Part shown: positions 13,608 to 25,069 of the stretch, in pieces | Layout: every line of letters begins with the position of its first letter | Numbering within the stretch: the first letter of the stretch is position 1 | Source: Sphaerolaimus hirsutus | Lineage: Eukaryota > Nematoda > Chromadorea > Monhysterida > Sphaerolaimidae | Assembly: GCA_964036195.1 (NCBI GenBank) | Contig: OZ038453.1 | Location: forward strand, 25,258,352-25,322,351 | DNA: 64,000 bases | Reading direction: 5' to 3' | Program-made: the position numbers and the translations under genes | The notes under the pieces: generated by a model | Told to the model about the DNA's origin: nothing | Seen by the model: only the letters and a program-made list of their open reading frames with translations | Database searches by the model: none

Positions 13608-14093
13608 ACCCTGTGAGATGTCAAATGTCATGCAGTGTCAAAAGCTATGTAAAATGACCTGGAAAATGTCAAAAGACCAGTTTACATGACAAATGTCAAA
13701 ATTCTACAAACTCCACAACTTCACAAAATTCCACAAATGACAAATGTCAAAATGTCAAGACCACAATGTCAAAAGATAAAAGAAAATTTTGACAGTTTAC
13801 ATGACTTTTGACAGTTTACATGACTTTTAACAGTTTGCATGTCATTTGACATTTTTTGACTTTTTACACTTTGCATGACATTTTACATTTTACATGGCTT
13901 TTCACACTTCGCATGAAATTTTACATTTTACATGGCTTTTTACACTTTGCATGACATTTTACATTTTACATGGCTTTTGACGCTTTGCATGGCAGTTGAC
14001 ATTTTCTGACTTTTGTCACTTTGCGGTTTGATGACATTTTACATGAATTTTGACATTTCGCATGATATTTCACATTTTACAGGGTCTAGGACT
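13608..14093. mobile_element. Family B element inserted in a CCCGA-rich repeat
   Basis: CAGACCCTGTGAGATGTC to TTTTACAGGGTCTAGGACTG with many ATGTCAAA / TTTTACATGGCTTTT words. CCCGA-rich sequence continues on both sides. Confidence 0.75.
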
Positions 14094-15024
14094 GATGTCC
14101 CGCAACCCGACACAACTTTCGGGTCTGGTTTCATATTCCGGATCGGGTATAAAACCCGAAACTGTGGCTCTGATTTTCTGCCGGGTTGTGTTTTGAACCC
14201 TAGCTACAGGTTCAATTTTGGGTCAGTAGTGCACCGCGCCCAGTGCAATGCTAAATTGAGTATATGCATTCCTTGGGGCTATTGATAAGGTTCAGATTGA
14301 AATTTTATGCAGTGAGATTTTCATTGGCACATAATTATACTAGGCAAACCGCATGCTATGCACTTTTCTGAAGGAAACACTCCATCATGAGGTCATTGTA
14401 AGTAAAATGAAAGTTTTTCCACAAAACAAAAAAAAACAGTGTTCCAGGAAGAAAAGATTAACCGCTTGTAATAAACTCCGCCTTTTTCTTTTTAGTCAAA
14501 GTGAGTACATAGCATAACTATCCCGCCCACGGATTGTGTACTAAAGACATAAGTATTTTTAGGCGCATACTTCGCAGTCAGCCGAGTACTCAAACACGCT
14601 GGAATTATGCTTCATTAGCGCTAATGTAGACATTTACATTTGTGATTTCACCGCAATATTTACCCGATTTCATAATATTCAATGTTTACCTAGCTTCAAT
14701 TCAGTTTATTCCCATTTTGCGTGCCCATAGGGCAGGAAGGAAGTGCATTAGGCAAATAGATTTGATTTCATATATTTATGGGAATTTCATCTCTCTTCTT
14801 ATCATAATGTGGGGAGGAGTCAAATTCTATGTGTACTGGAATTTCGTGACTGCGTAATGCTTGCATAATTTTTGGTTTTGATGTTCGGTTGGGTAAGAAA
14901 TGTTAGTGCGATAATTCCTAGATCGCGAATTGCCCGACATTTTTTTCGGGTTACCCGATTCCTATTTAAGGTATATCGCGCTCCACTACACGATTCTATC
15001 TTAGGGACCTTTATTCTTCCAGAC

Positions 15025-15421
15025 TAGTGATGTAAAAGCGCCACGCGCTGGCGCCTGGCACTAGCGCCAAGCTTTTGACGCTTGGCGCTATCTTGCTATG
15101 GCGCCATTCTCGATTGGCGCCATACCCACGAAAAGCGCCATGACGTTTTTGGCGCTTGGCGCCTTTTTTGGCCGGCGCCAGGAACACTTTTGGATACTTT
15201 CTGATTCTTCAGTAAAGTTTAAGCTGGTAAACGCTTAAACCGGGGCGAGGTGCTGGCCATAGCGAACAAACAAATCTCATGAACCATTATACGGGGATTT
15301 TTGGCCAGGCGATAAAAGCTCGCCAACCAGCTAAAAATTGGTTTATACAAAAAAACTCTTAAAATGCCTGGCGCTGCCGCTTGGCGCTAGCGCCAAAGTC
15401 CTGGCGTTTTTTACATCACTA
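15025..15421. mobile_element. Family C element, 8-bp target duplication
   Basis: TAGTGATGTAAAAGCGCC to TTTTTTACATCACTA, flanked by ttccagac at 15,017-15,024 and 15,422-15,429. The target is the first bases of a family B end (15,422-15,560), so C landed in B. Confidence 0.9.
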
Positions 15422-15559
15422 TTCCAGACCCTGTAAAATGTCAAATGTCATGTAAAGTTCCAAATGTCATGTAAAATGGCCTGTAAACTGTCAAATGTCA
15501 TGCAAAGTGTCGAGTTATGTAAAATTTTCTTTTATATGGCTTTTGACACTTTGCCGGAG

Positions 15560-16280
15560 TTATCAGTTTCCAAAATTTCGGCTGTCAACGATTGTGTAGA
15601 GAGAGCAATTTTACGTCAAAAATATGAGTAGGGGCTTTCGAAAAAACGTGTCGGGAACATGAAAGTCGTGGTAGAAAAGTTTACATTTGTAACCATGTCA
15701 GATTAATCAGACATACTCCAATATATAAGTATTTCAATTTCAATTTTATACCCTAGCATTAATATTATCTCAAATGAATTGGTTTGGTTCTGTACTTCTG
15801 CAACTTTCATTTGCCATTCCAAACTTTCATTACCTACCTAGTTTCAATTTCTCGTGGTCAATATTATTTAGTACGTTTCTATTTTAAGTGCCTATACATT
15901 CTTAGAATTTATGCTTCACGTGACATTTGTTGGGCACTTTACTTTGAAAAATTATAGCTTCAAAATATATATATATATATATTTGATACTCAAAACCAAT
16001 GAAAAAATCTCAAAACTTCAATAATGATTTACATAAGTTTTTTTAGTCAGTCAATGTTCAGATTCAAAAATCGAAAAAAAAACCCAAAAATGTAAATAAA
16101 TCAAATATGCCAATCACAAACAAAGATCCAAAACAAACCAAAGTGCTCATTCCAAGGAAACAATCCAATTAGAGGAAATTTTCACCACTGGAAACACAAA
16201 TTGCATAACATAAGCCCACATAATCTGCTAAATATATGCGTGCACAGTGTAACAAACAAGTGAAGAATGGCCATAGGGGT
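15560..16280. other. AT-rich sequence with a (TA)n tract
   Basis: A short TA microsatellite lies at about 15,965-15,980. No coding exon or element end was recognised. Confidence 0.5.
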
Positions 16281-16569
16281 TGGAAAATGAGTTGACCCGA
16301 GATGAGATTTAGTTGACCGAAATGAATTTTGGGTTGACGGATTTATTGTATAATGTGTATTTGGAATTCACGGTACAAGTTTGGAAACAATGTGCCTACA
16401 CACACTAGTTTTCAACCGAAATTTAGGAAACTCATAAAGCATCTTTGAATGTATTTGAGTTTGCGGGAATGAGTTCTTTTGGAAACCCAATAAACTGTAG
16501 TTGATGGACACCTCATTTAAGTAAACACCAAGTCGTTCAAAGCTGATTTATGAGTTTTGAAAAAGTTTA

Positions 16570-19500
16570 TGAGTTTTCAAAATTCCATGTTTCCAAATGC
16601 ATAAAACATGAAATTTCCGCACAAAAACGTTATCTCTAGTAGCCAATTTTTGCATCCCGGTTCCAAATATCTTTCCATGCTTCCCAACCTCAAATCCATG
16701 CATCATCATTAGTCCAAAATTTAATTAGTCACGCGCATGTATGATTGCTCTTTACTCCCAGTTTAGTCATTTTGCATGTGCATGTAATGCATGATTTTGC
16801 ATGATTTCATTTGCACAGCCCAATCAAAGGTTGGATATTTACTTGGCTCGACATTTGTCTGTGCAAATTGCATTTTGTGCCGGGTCAAAATTGAGTTGTC
16901 CATTTATTTTAAATTGTTTGTGGTGTTGTTTGGATCAAATGTGAGATGGCCTTTGCAAATGAATTTAGAATTTGGTAAATGTTAAGCTAAGTTTCAAGTT
17001 GTTGAAATTCTTTCATAGAGTGTAAAAGATTACAAAATTTGGAATTTTTAATCCGAGTGTATTGCAATTTCTGGAAGAATGTTTAAAGTATACTTGCTTG
17101 TTTCCTATAAAGCAATTTGAAACTTTATCTGAAATTTGTCACTTGAAATTTAACAAACTATGGCAGGCGTCTCCTACAATTTCATTGTATACGTTTGTTT
17201 ATTCAAGGTGTGACCGTGTGATGCTATATTAATCCTGTCATATGGGTGGGACATTTATTTTCCAATGACATATAAATAAAATACAATATGTTACCTTTGT
17301 AATTTAAAAACTAATGTTTGTATTTACCTGGTTCTATGGATATTTCTAACGGGCGCTTATTTTTAGTTTGAAATTCACAATTTAGTTTGGCATCTACTTT
17401 TACTCCCAGTTTTTTTTTGCCTGGAAAATCACAGATAATTCAAAGTATTATAACACCTTTCATTACACTGGTTCCTTCACTTTATTTATTTACAATGTTC
17501 CTTTAAATATTTTTTGTTAAAAACTCCACTTTTTGCAACAGTTCAAACGAAAAGAACAACTAAAAATCGCCCCCATTGATGACTTTTCAGTTTCTGAAGT
17601 GCACACTTTTGAAACGCAATGCAAAATAAAGTGTGAAATGTGATACTTTTTCTATTGCATTACATTACAGTGACCTCCTGATTATAAAAGTGAGACATTT
17701 TTGTTTATGTAAATATCAGCTTATAAGTATCAAAATGCATCTAATTTTCTTATTTTAGAATTTAAATTGTAGTCAAAATTTGTGATTTTACTCCATATGT
17801 GATTAGAAAGCGACAAGCTGCAATGGGCAAAAAATATATAAATACAGTCAATTTTATTTTTTGTCTTATGGTAGGGTGTAGCCAGCTGATTCGTGCAACT
17901 AAATACATATATATCACACTTCTTTAAAATTTAGTTTTCCGCTCCTATTTTTTATCTTGAGAACACATTAAGTGGAAAATTATTCCATCGCCCGGCCAAT
18001 TTTTTATTTATAAACTCCCTGAAATCCATATCAATTTCAGATAAGTGTATACAACTACACAGGTATATCATTTTTATCTCACCGTTCTTATGAATCCAAT
18101 TACTTTGTTTAATTTTTAACCAGCGAGAAGTTGTCCTCAATATACACTATTATATTTTGCAGAAAAATGTCTGACCCGACACGCTTATCGGGCACCCCGA
18201 TACAATATACCATTAAAATTAAATGAATATGAATCATAATCCAAGCATGCATCATTTAAACAGCATAATTCAAGCAAAAGTATAAAAAATCAAAACAGTT
18301 TTCAACTGCTTTTAATTGAGCTAAATCCAAGCAAAAATCAGGCAAAATCCAAACACTATGACACATAATCAAAGCACCTTTCATCTGATGAAGTCTGATG
18401 CAAGAATTTGCTTCCTTTTGGTATAAAATGAATCACTAATTAAAAAAATAAGCCTCATAGTGTTTGGACATGTGTGCATCATATTGTGCCACAAGTTCAT
18501 AACAGACAAACTGTTTTTTTCTGGCAAAGTGCCAACTGTCAGCTTCAATGTCATCTAGCTGTCTTGTTTAATTTTTTACATCATTACTATTAAATTGCAA
18601 TTGCCACCTTTGTCAATTGTGGATAATCAGACAACTGCAACAGTAATCACTGGGGTAATGAAGGTGCTAGTTTAGATTCTAGCTATTTTTGCATTCCTGC
18701 TTTTTGTCACATTATATTACTATTCAATCAATCATTCACATGGTTGCATTGCTGGCTGCTGATATTCTGGTATCAAACAACCACAATATTTATGTTAATA
18801 AATACAATAATTCTGCACAATGAATAATAATAGGATACACAATGTGAGTGTTTGGATTTTGCCATATTTTTGCTTGGATTTCAACTTACATTTGGTTAGA
18901 TTTTGCTGCAGTTGGCAGCACAAAAAACTGCTTGGATTTTGCACCATATTTAAGTGATTGGATTATTGATGCTACGAAACTGTTTGGATTATGCCTTATG
19001 GGATTACATATTTTATGTTTGAATTGTTTTTTACCTGATTACAGAATAACTTTAATCGGACATGACATTTTCACATTCAATAAATCGGACTGTCCAAGAA
19101 AAGTCTAATTAAATCTTATCATTACTTTAAGCATGAGAACCAATTTTCTTTGAAAATACCTCATCCCCCAAAACTGAAACATGGTGTACAAATTGATTTT
19201 TTGTTAACAAAATATTCTTTAAAATGGACCACCCGTTAATAATTTCACCATACTGAAAGTTCAGGATCTATAATTAGGTTTGTTCCAAATAAAATAGAAT
19301 GGATTCCGTCTCGGTATCCCACAGCGATGTAAAACACTAAATTGCATTTCAGTTTTAGCTCAATGTTTTGTATTTTTTCCCATTTTGCATACTTATTTTT
19401 TATGTAAATATGTAAAATGTAAATGGTTTTGTTCCACAATGCTTTTTCGTTGCAATTATATTTAGATCGAAAAAGCCATGAAAATTAATTGGACATTTAT

Positions 19501-19585
19501 CATTTCCTATCCACATTGTTGTCAATTTATTTTTTCTCAACATTTTTCGAAAGGTGCAAATTTGAAAATATTGTTCCTACGAACG
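16570..19585. other. Three kilobases without recognised genes or elements
   Basis: AT-rich single-copy-looking DNA. Frames here are short and lack coding bias or splice sites. TTGGATTTTG words recur around 18,850-19,020. Confidence 0.5.
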
Positions 19586-19945
19586 GGGGGCACTCCCAGA
19601 CCCTGTAAGTCAGATGTCATGCAAATTGTAAAAAGATATGTGAAATTACCTGTAAAATGCCGTGTAAAGTGTCAAAAGCAATGTAAAATGTTCGACGTCA
19701 TGCAAAGTATCAAAAGTCACGTTAAATTACCTGTAAAATATAATGCAAAGGGTCAAAAGACATGTAAAATCGTTCGTTGAGTCATGCAAAGTTTCAAAAG
19801 TCATTTAAAATGTCACACTTTATATTTTTCTGGATGTCACACTTTATGTCACACTTTATGTTCTTGACATTTTTCGTGACATTTTACATGACTTTTGACA
19901 CTTCGCATGACATTTTTAAGTGTCTGGGAGTCGTACCCGGCGCCG
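19585..19945. mobile_element. Family B element
   Basis: GGGGGGCACTCCCAGACCCTG at the left and GTGTCTGGGAGTCGTACCC at the right, with TGTAAAATG / TTTTACATGAC words between. Confidence 0.8.
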
Positions 19946-21159
19946 GCGCCAATGTTCTAGCCATAAATTGACGCGTGTAATCAAGTAATTTTTAATTCAA
20001 AGTGACATGATGAACTTTTGTTACATGCGCGTCCCGGGGCAATTTTGATCACATTTTCACATTTTCAATGTCGGGGCCTAAACATTTTCCCATTTTTCAC
20101 ATGGCCAATACAAATGGGATTAAACTTGTCGGCGCCTGGTTTAATTGAATTTCGTTTTGTTACCGTTCGATGGATTTTATTTACTTGGTTCACATGAAAG
20201 TTTACATGTACTCATCTAGATGTTTTGTAGCCCTGCAAACTATTTAGTTGACGGCCGAATTTTCAACAACTGTTTTCCACACAGTTGAGTTTACCTGAAT
20301 AGATTATTTTAGATCTCCGTCAACTACTGTCTACTCAATTTCGGTCAACTCGTTCCGGTAAACTCTTCGCGGACAACCCATTCCGGTAAACTAAGTGCGT
20401 TCAAAAATGTTTTAACAGTTTACGAACTTTCTGCCGCAAATTAGAATGTTTTATGGCCATTTTTTGCACAATACTTAGTCTTTTAACTTATTTCAACAAG
20501 TTTACCAAGCAATATGCAATTAGTATTAATTATGCAATCAAAAAACACTCACTATTTTTGAATTCACTTTCCTCCCTCCTAAACCAATCTCTCTATGTTT
20601 AAATATAACCAAAGTCAAACTCAAAACTGTAAAAACATCCGTGAAGACACTGGTGCATCTTTACATGAGATGCCTGTTGCATTGCTTCGACATGTCCCCG
20701 GGGCATTATTTCGCCCTGCGCTTCTGTGTGCTACTCGAATTTAAACCCGACTCGAAAACCCCGGAAGTTTCGGGTCGGGTCGGGTCGAAATTCTTGTTTT
20801 TGGATTCGGGACTAGTGATAGAAAAGGCGCCATGACTTGGCGCCAAGCGCTGAAAAATTTAAAGCGCCATATATAGCTGAAAAATTTTCTGGGGGGGTTG
20901 GGGGGGTTTGTGGGGGGGGGGTTCGCGGGGGTTCAATATGTAGGCATAGAAGGGAAGAAAAGGAGAGAAATCGCTGAAAGTAGGTGAAAAATGGCTAAAA
21001 ATGGGTATATAAGGACATATAGTACTAAAAATAGCTGAAAATAGGCAGTTAGATGCATGAATTTTGGAGGTGAAAATCTATATAAAGGTTTGAAAAATAG
21101 CGATTTTGAGCGAAAATAAGGGTATAGGTTCTCAAAAATCGCTCGAGATAGGTAGCAGG

Positions 21160-21510
21160 CTGACCGCGAGATATAATATATTTCATTATAACACGTAACA
21201 CGCAAAAAATTGCGGCTATAACCCGCGCAAGACACGATCGTTATTTGTTTACGTTAAAAGAGGTCACCTGGAGTCGGTATATGACCCGTCTGAATGAACG
21301 ACCCGCTAATTGCGCGCACAAAAAAACGCTATTATTTAATGACACGCAACGCGACGGGTTATACTCTAATTACGTGACAAAAGGTCAAGGCCGTAAAGTT
21401 GATGCGGGTAAACCAAAACTCATAACGCGGACTAAATTCGGGTTATACCGAATTTATAACACGTTACGTTTGTTCTACAAAGGAACTATTTTTTTGTAGC
21501 TCCATCTGGC
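21160..21510. repeat. TTATAACACG-rich element
   Basis: Shares AACACGTAACACGC-like words and a CTGACCGCGAGATATAA end with 36,170-36,470, where the inverse TTCTCGCGGCCAGCC occurs. Probably one more transposon family; no gene seen. Confidence 0.5.
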
Positions 21511-21567
21511 TGTGGCGCCATTTTTATTTCCCTTTAGTAACTACTTATAATTAAAATAGTGCATGTA

Positions 21568-22420
21568 CCGTATTTCTTCGATTTTATTGACTGTTCATTT
21601 ACATTGGCTTGCTCGTTTACTCTGCCGGGTCTGTGGGGCATCCGAAAAATACATTGCCATGTTCAAATACATTGGTGTATGAAAATATCGATGTATAATT
21701 ATCCCATTAATCCTTTATGTTTGCCACTTTCGGAGTCTGACAACTCCACCGCTGCGACAATTTACCTAATTCATGATGAATGTAACGTGGAGTTTACATT
21801 AAAAATATTTCACATTCATGTTTACTTTACAAATGCACATGAAAAATAGATTCTGGAACATACATTGCCATGCTCATTCACTTTGCCATGCTCATTTACA
21901 TTGCCCCCCACCAAAAAGCTTACGAAACAATACATTGCCGGTCAAAAAAATCGAAGAAATACAGTATTTCTATTTTTCTGGGTAGGTATTTTACGTTTGT
22001 TCTACAAAGGAATGTAAAAACAATCAATTTTTTCACACATTTTTCATCTGAACAACATGCTGCGCGACTGCGCCAGCGACATGGCGAGCTTAGCGCTATA
22101 TTGCTGTGGCGCTTGGTGCCACACCCATGAAAAGCGCCATGGCGCCAGGAACAAAACGTCTGGCGCTGGTGCTTGGCGCTTGCAACATACATTGCCATGC
22201 TCATTCACTTTGCCATGCTCATTTACATTGCCCCCCACCAAAAAGCTTACGAAACAATACATTGCCGGTCAATAAAATCGAAGAAATACAGTATTTCTAT
22301 TTTTCTGGGTAGGTATTTTACGTTTGTTCTACAAAGGAATGTAAAAACAATCAATTTTTTCACACATTTTTCATCTGAACAACATGCTGCGCGACTGCGC
22401 CAGCGACATGGCGCCGGCAT
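21568..22420. mobile_element. Family A element (ATTGCC subtype) with internal direct repeat
   Basis: Starts ACCGTATTTCTTCGATTTTA. A segment of about 218 bases (21,866-22,083) recurs at 22,192-22,412, each ending in ACATGCTGCGCGACTGCGCC. The word CATTGCCATGCTC is iterated. A family C patch lies between the two repeats. Confidence 0.7.
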
Positions 22421-22683
22421 GCACGGCCCACACTATCATTTTATTTATAATATAGCCAATTCGTTGAAAAGACATGAATTCATTTGCAATTTGTATCACA
22501 TCACGTGTCGCATGGGGGCGTTTTTCATTTTCGTTTTTCGTTTTTACGCACTATGATGCACTGTGGCACAAGTGATGTGTGTAATGTATGTACGTATGAG
22601 TAAAAAATAACATTTTGGCGCCCTTTTTGGGCAGGGCGCCACGCGCCACGGTTTTCAAGGGGTTCAGTGTTTTTTAGTTAGGG

Positions 22684-22904
22684 TCATTTAATGACCCTAA
22701 CCGTCAAATAGTAATATTCACCACGACCCTGCGGCGGCTCCGGCCGGTCCGCGAGACATGGCAAAATATAGTCTCCAAGACGAACATCCAATACAGTTTT
22801 AGCCTGGTCGTCAAAAGCGTTCGAAACATAAACTTTGCGGGTTCGAGTCTCAATGTCAATGTAAGACGCGTGGGCGTGGCCGTGGGCTATTCCTGTTTGG
22901 ATTT
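22684..22904 (-). CDS. Conserved small coding piece, copy 1 (apparently intact)
   Basis: Minus-strand open frame with no ATG inside, containing YIDIETRTRKVYVSNAFDD, then QAKTVLD and a Tyr-rich end (EYYYLTVRVIK) stopping in the flanking palindrome. The other copies keep the same frame in this core with mainly conservative changes. It may be an exon, with AAACAG| as a possible acceptor. No family recognised. Confidence 0.5.
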
Positions 22905-23218
22905 AAGTCACGTAAATCGCTGCATGGATACGTAACCCGCAATTTATATATATTGTGGGTTCACTAGTCCACTGCTACACAACTAAACAATTCGCCATGG
23001 CGCTTTTGGCATACGAGCGCCAAGCGCCAATGGTGCCGCAGCAAAATAGCGCCAAAAGCGCCATGGCACCCAGTTTCAGTTGATATTTTAAGCACTATGA
23101 TGCACTGTGGCACAATGTACGTATGAGTAAAAAATAACATTTTGGCGCCCTTTTTGGGCAGGGCGCCACGCGCCACGATTTTCAAGGGGTTCTGTTTTTT
23201 TATAGTTAGGGTCATTTA

Positions 23219-23417
23219 ATGACCCTAACCGTCAAATAGTAATAATTTCCCTGCGGCGGCTCCGGCCGGTCCGCTGGGCGGAATAAACTACATCTCGACG
23301 AACACGAGCATCCAATACAGTTTTAGCCTGGTTGTCGAAAGCGACCGAAACATAAACTTTGCGGGTTCGAGTGTCAATGTCAATGTAAGCCGCGTGGGCG
23401 TGGCTCGAGTGCATCAT
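23219..23417 (-). pseudogene. Conserved small coding piece, copy 2 (frame changed)
   Basis: Same core as copy 1 (YIDIDTRTRKVYVSVAFDN) but the frame shifts near RDVVYS, so the Pro-rich and Tyr-rich end is lost. It starts at two consecutive ATGs at a head-to-head boundary with the plus-strand frame at 23,455. Confidence 0.45.
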
Positions 23418-23618
23418 AGTGCGTAAAATATAAACTGAATCTTAACACCGAACCATGCCACCTCAGAAGGACCGGTCGCCGCGGTCGGACATGAGCAAGT
23501 CGAGCATGAGCGGCGCGAGCGGCAGCGACTAGTCCGACGGCGAGACGCAGGCGGCCAATCGCCGGCATGGCCATCCACTGGCCGAAGACACGATATGCAC
23601 TGTGTTTTTTAGTTAGGG

Positions 23619-23839
23619 TCATTTAATGACCCTAACCGTCAAATAGTAATATTCACCACGACCCTGCGGCGGCTCCGGCCGGTCCGCGAGACATGGCAAA
23701 ATATAGTCTCCAAGACGAACATCCAATACAGTTTTAGCCTGGTCGTCAAAAGCGATCGAAACATAAACTTTGCGGGTTCGAGTCTCAATGTCAATGTAAG
23801 ACGCGTGGGCGTGGCCGTGGGCTATTCCTGTTTGGATTT
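23619..23839 (-). CDS. Conserved small coding piece, copy 3 (duplicate of copy 1)
   Basis: Part of the second 935-base unit and almost identical to copy 1, with the frame intact to the stop in the palindrome. Confidence 0.45.
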
Positions 23840-24160
23840 AAGTCACGTAAATCGCTGCATGGATACGTAACCCGCAATTTATATATATTGTGGGTTCACT
23901 AGTCCACTGCTACACAACTAAACAATTCGCCATGGCGCTTTTGGCATACGAGCGCCAAGCGCCAATGGTGCCGCAGCAAAATAGCGCCAAAAGCGCCATG
24001 GCACCCAGTTTCAGTTGATATTTTAAGCACTATGATGCACTGTGGCACAATGTACGTATGAGTAAAAAATAACATTTTGGCGCCCTTTTTGGGCAGGGCG
24101 CCACGCGCCACGATTTTCAAGGGGTTCTGTTTTTTTATAGTTAGGGTCATTTAATGACCC

Positions 24161-24352
24161 TAACCGTCAAATAGTAATAATTTCCCTGCGGCGGCTCCGG
24201 CCGGTCCGCTGGGCGGAATAAACTACATCTCGACAAACACGAGCATCCAATACAGTTTTAGCCTGGTTGTCGAAAGCGACCGAAACATAAACTTTGCGGG
24301 TTCGAGTGTCAATGTCAATGTAAGCCGCGTGGGCGTGGCTCGAGTGCATCAT
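24161..24352 (-). pseudogene. Conserved small coding piece, copy 4 (duplicate of copy 2)
   Basis: Second-unit equivalent of copy 2, with the same frame change and one residue difference (Arg to Cys) in the region after the core. Confidence 0.42.
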
Positions 24353-24389
24353 AGTGCGTAAAATATAAACTGAATCTTAACACCGAACC

Positions 24390-24644
24390 ATGCCACCTCA
24401 GAAGGACCGGTCGCCGCGGTCGGACATGAGCAAGTCGAGCATGAGCGGCGCGAGCGGCAGCGACTAGTCCGACGGCGAGACGCAGGCGGCCAATCGCCGG
24501 CATGGCCATCCACTGGCCGAAGACACGATATGCACCAGTAGGCCACAGTCAGGCCGAAAGCAAAAGCTTATTGATTACTTCGATTCGAAGCCAGGGCCGG
24601 GGACAATGTATGAATTAATGAGACTAAATGAGTTATTTTTGTGA
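24390..24644 (+). pseudogene. Ser-rich open frame with in-frame TAG and PIP-like end
   Basis: From ATG after a TATA-like stretch, this reads MPPQKDRSPRSDMSKSSMSG, a TAG at codon 26, then open again to RKQKLIDYFDSKPGPG and a TGA. KQKLIDYF resembles a PCNA-interacting (PIP-box) motif. The first unit (23,455-23,600) holds the same start and the same TAG but is cut off. It is either a pseudogene, a readthrough frame, or spliced around the TAG. Confidence 0.35.
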
Positions 24645-24940
24645 TTGTGTATAAAAAATGTGCCCATTATTCGTGAATGTTTGTGTTCATTTTATGATTG
24701 TAAATAGTGCTCTACTGCTCTTCTCTCCTCAGGTAAAAATGTATATTCATACTTCATAAATCATATTCATGCGACTCGTTATATTCAATTCATGCTATTT
24801 ACAACAAATATAATGAGAGAGATAAAATGATGACACAATGATCGAGTTAATAATGCAATTTAAAAGGTATCAGAGTGCGGAAAAAATGTAAGGCAAATCA
24901 AATCGCGACTACGAAATACTTCCTACAAATGCATGACAAT

Positions 24941-25069
24941 TTACCGGGTACTAGAACTGAACGAATCACTTTTATGACCGTTACAGCATTTGCCGCACAG
25001 CGCGCATCGTTCAATGACGACCTTGAGACAGCTTTCCTCGCGCTCGACGACCACATCGATCTGCCCGTC
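24941..25069 (-). CDS. Zinc-finger gene exon 7: Cys/His cluster and stop
   Basis: Acceptor TGTTCATGCAG|GAC, phase 0. It encodes an acidic/hydrophobic strand (DGQIDVVVEREE), then CALCGKCCNGH, then a Ser-rich end and TAA. An alternative donor, AACG|GTCATA at 24,978, would continue the gene leftward. Confidence 0.7.
   Translation of the reverse strand, partial: DGQIDVVVEREESCLKVVIERCALCGKCCNGHKSDSFSSSTR

Larger units (their letters stand above)
22681..24540. repeat. Tandem duplication with a 935-base period
   Basis: Two nearly identical units (first gggtcatttaatgaccc at 22,681, second at 23,616). Each unit holds two diverged copies of a small conserved coding piece on the minus strand, a GGCGCC patch, and a plus-strand open frame. 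The palindrome TTAGGGTCATTAAATGACCC, or its complement, precedes each coding piece. The high identity implies a recent duplication or an assembly artefact. Confidence 0.85.
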
